From the NCBI GenBank assembly GCA_964526785.1, contig CAZGMJ010000002.1:62001-126000 (forward strand): a DNA stretch of 64,000 bases, read 5' to 3'. Made by a program: the position numbers and the translations under genes. The DNA comes from CAZGMJ01 sp964526785. GTDB taxonomy: Bacteria > Planctomycetota > Phycisphaerae > Sedimentisphaerales > Anaerobacaceae. This document shows positions 62,104-64,000 of this stretch, piece by piece. Under the pieces are notes generated by a model. It did no database searches and was not told the DNA's origin. It was given only the letters and a program-made list of their open reading frames with translations. Positions within the stretch are counted from its first letter, which is position 1; each line of letters starts with the position of its first letter.

Positions 62104-62138
62104 GCGGCTCGGAGGTTTGGCGTTTCGCTCGGGTGTTT

Positions 62139-63302
62139 CTACAGGGAGACGGGCCGCTCCCAGTCCTTCCACACCGGCTCGAATCCGCGGGACTTGATCA
62201 TTGCGGCCACTTCGGCGGGTCGCCGGGCGTCGTCGATTTCGAACTGCTTGAGCTGTCCGTCCTCATGCAGATAGCCCCCCGGGCTCGTTTTGCTCCCCGC
62301 GCTCATCCTGGTCACGCCGAGTTCTATCACGTGGTCTCGCAGCCGGGCGCCTTCACGCGTGGACATCACCAATCCTGCATCGGCGAAGCACAATCGCAGG
62401 GCCAGTATCATCTGTATCAGTTCGGTGTCACGGAGCAGATGTTCGAACTGCATCGCATCGACGTCACTGGCCGGGCGCAGCCTTGGGAACGAAAATGAGA
62501 TATGCGATCGCCAGTGATGCTTCATCAGGTGGTGGCCGTGCTCGGCCAGTGCGAGCGTCTCGATCCGCCAGTCGGTCAGGCCCAGCAGGGCTCCGAGGCC
62601 GATCTCACGCATCCCGGCTCCCGCCGCTCTGTCCGGCGTAAGCAGTCTCTCGTTGTAATCCGCCTTCGGCCCCGAGCGGTGGAAGGCCTCGTATACGTCC
62701 CGGTCGTATGTCTCCTGATACACTGTCACCCCGTCGATGCCGGCCTCAAACAACCGCCTGTATTCGGCTTCGCTCATCTGGTAGATCTCAACCGACAGAG
62801 AGCTGAACTTTCCCTGGAGTCTGCGCGCCAACTCACACAGGTAGTCCGCATCGATGAACTTGCGATCTTCGCTGCTGACCAGCAGAAGATCCCGAAAGCC
62901 TTCGTCGGCGATTACTTCCGCCTCAGCAACGGCCTGGTCCACCGTGAGCCGGATTCGCCTGGCATTGCTTTTGCAGTTGAACCCGCAATACAAACAGCGG
63001 TTCACACAGTGGTTCGAGACATAGAGCGGAGCATACAGCCTGACGGTTCTGCCGAATCGCTGGAGGGTCAACCTGCGTGCCATCTGCGCCATCTGCTCGA
63101 TATGCTTCTCCGCGGCCGGCGAGACCAGAGCGGCCAGTTTCTGCAATGTGTACGAGCCGGGCGGGCCTGAAAGGGCTGCCTGCACCTGGTCCTCTGTGGT
63201 CGCCTCGATACGCTGGATCCATGCCGAACGGTCGCGGTCCAGTCTCCTGAGCGACAGGATCTCTCGGATATCGCGAACGGGATGAGTCATCGTAGTCGTC
63301 AC
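62139..63302 (-). CDS. thiH: 2-iminoacetate synthase (tyrosine lyase)
   Basis: 387 residues from a GTG at 63302 that directly follows the thiG stop; an ATG four codons in is also possible. ThiH is a radical-SAM enzyme that splits tyrosine to dehydroglycine for the thiazole of thiamine. The cluster cysteines are C99, C103 and C106 (NHCVNRCLYCGFNC). Other motifs are VSSEDRKFIDADYLCELARR, GVTVYQETYDRDVYEAFHRS, LGALLGLTDWRIETLALAEH and RMSAGSKTSPGGY. It is shorter than HydG, and its partner thiG is next to it, so thiH is preferred. Confidence 0.95.
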   Translation of the reverse strand: MTTTMTHPVRDIREILSLRRLDRDRSAWIQRIEATTEDQVQAALSGPPGSYTLQKLAALVSPAAEKHIEQMAQMARRLTLQRFGRTVRLYAPLYVSNHCVNRCLYCGFNCKSNARRIRLTVDQAVAEAEVIADEGFRDLLLVSSEDRKFIDADYLCELARRLQGKFSSLSVEIYQMSEAEYRRLFEAGIDGVTVYQETYDRDVYEAFHRSGPKADYNERLLTPDRAAGAGMREIGLGALLGLTDWRIETLALAEHGHHLMKHHWRSHISFSFPRLRPASDVDAMQFEHLLRDTELIQMILALRLCFADAGLVMSTREGARLRDHVIELGVTRMSAGSKTSPGGYLHEDGQLKQFEIDDARRPAEVAAMIKSRGFEPVWKDWERPVSL

Positions 63303-64000
63303 CTAATCGCCTCGGAGAAAACCGGTCAAGGGGCTTGATGCGCTGGCTGTCCTGCCGGCGGTCGCGGCTCCGGACTCGTATGCGATCCGTCCGGCCTCAA
63401 CCGCCAGCCTGAAGGCCCGCGCCATGTCCACAGGGTTCTCGGCCGTGGCAATGGCCGTGTTCACCAGCACGGCATCCGCACCCATCTCCATCGCGTCGGC
63501 CGCATGCGACGGCAGGCCCAGTCCCGCATCGACAACAACCGGGACGTTCGCCTGCTCGATGATGATCTCCAGTGCCGATCTGGTCATGATTCCCTGATTC
63601 GATCCGATCGGACTGGCCAGCGGCATCACGGTAGCCGTGCCGACATCTTCGAGCCGTTTGCACAGGACCGGATCGGCGTTGATGTAAGGCAGAACCACAA
63701 AACCGTCCTTCGTGAGTATCTCCGCGGCCTTCAGCGTCTCCACCGGATCGGGCAACAGATAGTACGGGTCCGGCGTCACCTCCAGCTTGAGCCAGTTGAT
63801 GCCGGTCGCAGCCCGCGCCAGTTTCGCCAGACGAACCGCCTCTTCGGCATCGCGCGCGCCGGATGTGTTCGGAAGCAGCAAGTACCTGTCGCGATCGATC
63901 GCCGCAAGCATATCATCGCTTTCGTTTTCGATATCGACCCGCCGCAGCGCCACCGTCACGATCTCCGTGCCCGAGGCCTCTATCGCTTCGGCCATCACCG
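63303..64000 (-). CDS. thiG: Thiazole synthase, N-terminus cut by window edge
   Basis: About 232 codons are visible; the family's usual length of about 255 suggests some 20-25 N-terminal residues lie beyond 64000. It joins deoxyxylulose phosphate, dehydroglycine and ThiS-thiocarboxylate into thiamine thiazole. Motifs: SGTEIVTVALRRVDI, LLPNTSGARDAEEAVRLAKL, WLKLEVTPDPYYLLPD, LPYINADPVLCKRLEDVG and VMPLASPIGSNQGI. It abuts thiH. thiS was not seen and may lie upstream, outside the window. Confidence 0.94.
   Translation of the reverse strand, partial: VMAEAIEASGTEIVTVALRRVDIENESDDMLAAIDRDRYLLLPNTSGARDAEEAVRLAKLARAATGINWLKLEVTPDPYYLLPDPVETLKAAEILTKDGFVVLPYINADPVLCKRLEDVGTATVMPLASPIGSNQGIMTRSALEIIIEQANVPVVVDAGLGLPSHAADAMEMGADAVLVNTAIATAENPVDMARAFRLAVEAGRIAYESGAATAGRTASASSPLTGFLRGD

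Noticed and set aside
1..64000. CRISPR arrays, rRNA, tRNA, phage or transposase genes
   Set aside because: Looked for by eye in the intergenic regions: no regular direct repeats, no rRNA-like stretches, no cloverleaf with a GTTCRANNC arm, and no transposase or integrase motif. A short tRNA could still be missed without tRNAscan.

Overview
The window looks like a chromosomal segment of a planctomycete, most likely of the class Phycisphaerae (Sedimentisphaerales-like). This is an inference from gene content: tandem DUF1080 (3-keto-disaccharide hydrolase) domains next to a Tat-exported Gfo/Idh/MocA oxidoreductase, prepilin-like proteins with an H-x9-DG motif, very large exported beta-helix proteins with dockerin-like tails, many ECF sigma factors, and secretins with long coiled-coil tails. 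No rRNA, tRNA, CRISPR array, phage or insertion-sequence gene was recognised. Base composition and gene style look even throughout.

Layout. 0-2 kb: an ECF sigma factor with a zinc-type anti-sigma factor (cut by the window edge) and a prepilin-like protein. 2.4-19 kb: a glycosyltransferase and a run of exported proteins, including a YWTD propeller, a 1649-residue beta-helix protein, the DUF1080/oxidoreductase pair, a membrane-anchored nicotinamidase-like protein, a putative glycosidase of unrecognised family, a Nudix hydrolase and a GH43-like propeller. 18.8-22.6 kb: a TPR protein, then ribH-nusB-parA. 22.7-25.8 kb: a secreted esterase, a degenerate E2 acyltransferase domain and an FG-GAP propeller. 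25.9-28.8 kb: a compact four-gene module with a Spy/CpxP-like Gly-rich protein, an ECF sigma factor, a small one-TM protein and a membrane-tethered LTxxQ protein. 28.9-32.8 kb: two overlapping exported paralogues.

32.9-40.6 kb is mostly housekeeping on the minus strand: asd-truA, a BASS transporter, an S41 protease, a cyclophilin-like protein and a DegP/HtrA protease, followed by a plus-strand YjbQ protein. 40.7-48 kb: a beta-helix/DUF4034 lipoprotein, a LysE exporter, a YihY protein and an AsmA-like protein. 48.1-51.5 kb: the classic rpsB-tsf-pyrH-frr operon with a good sigma70 promoter. 51.8-56.2 kb: a small conserved-looking protein and two tandem secretin paralogues. 56.4-60.6 kb: rimO, pgsA and a GH16-GH29-CBM fusion. 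60.7-64 kb: a broken prepilin-like gene, an HD-domain protein and thiG-thiH.

Together the accessory genes suggest a polysaccharide degrader with an elaborate envelope: exported carbohydrate-active enzymes (laminarin/agar-like and fucosylated glycans are plausible targets), periplasmic quality control (DegP, S41, AsmA, LTxxQ sensors) and at least two ECF sigma systems. The best candidates for something undescribed are the LTxxQ/ECF module at 25.9-28.8 kb, the tandem coiled-coil secretins with their small partner, and two enzyme-like proteins that have lost catalytic residues (24 kb E2 domain; 14 kb nicotinamidase-like protein). All functions were assigned by reading sequences; no database search was run.
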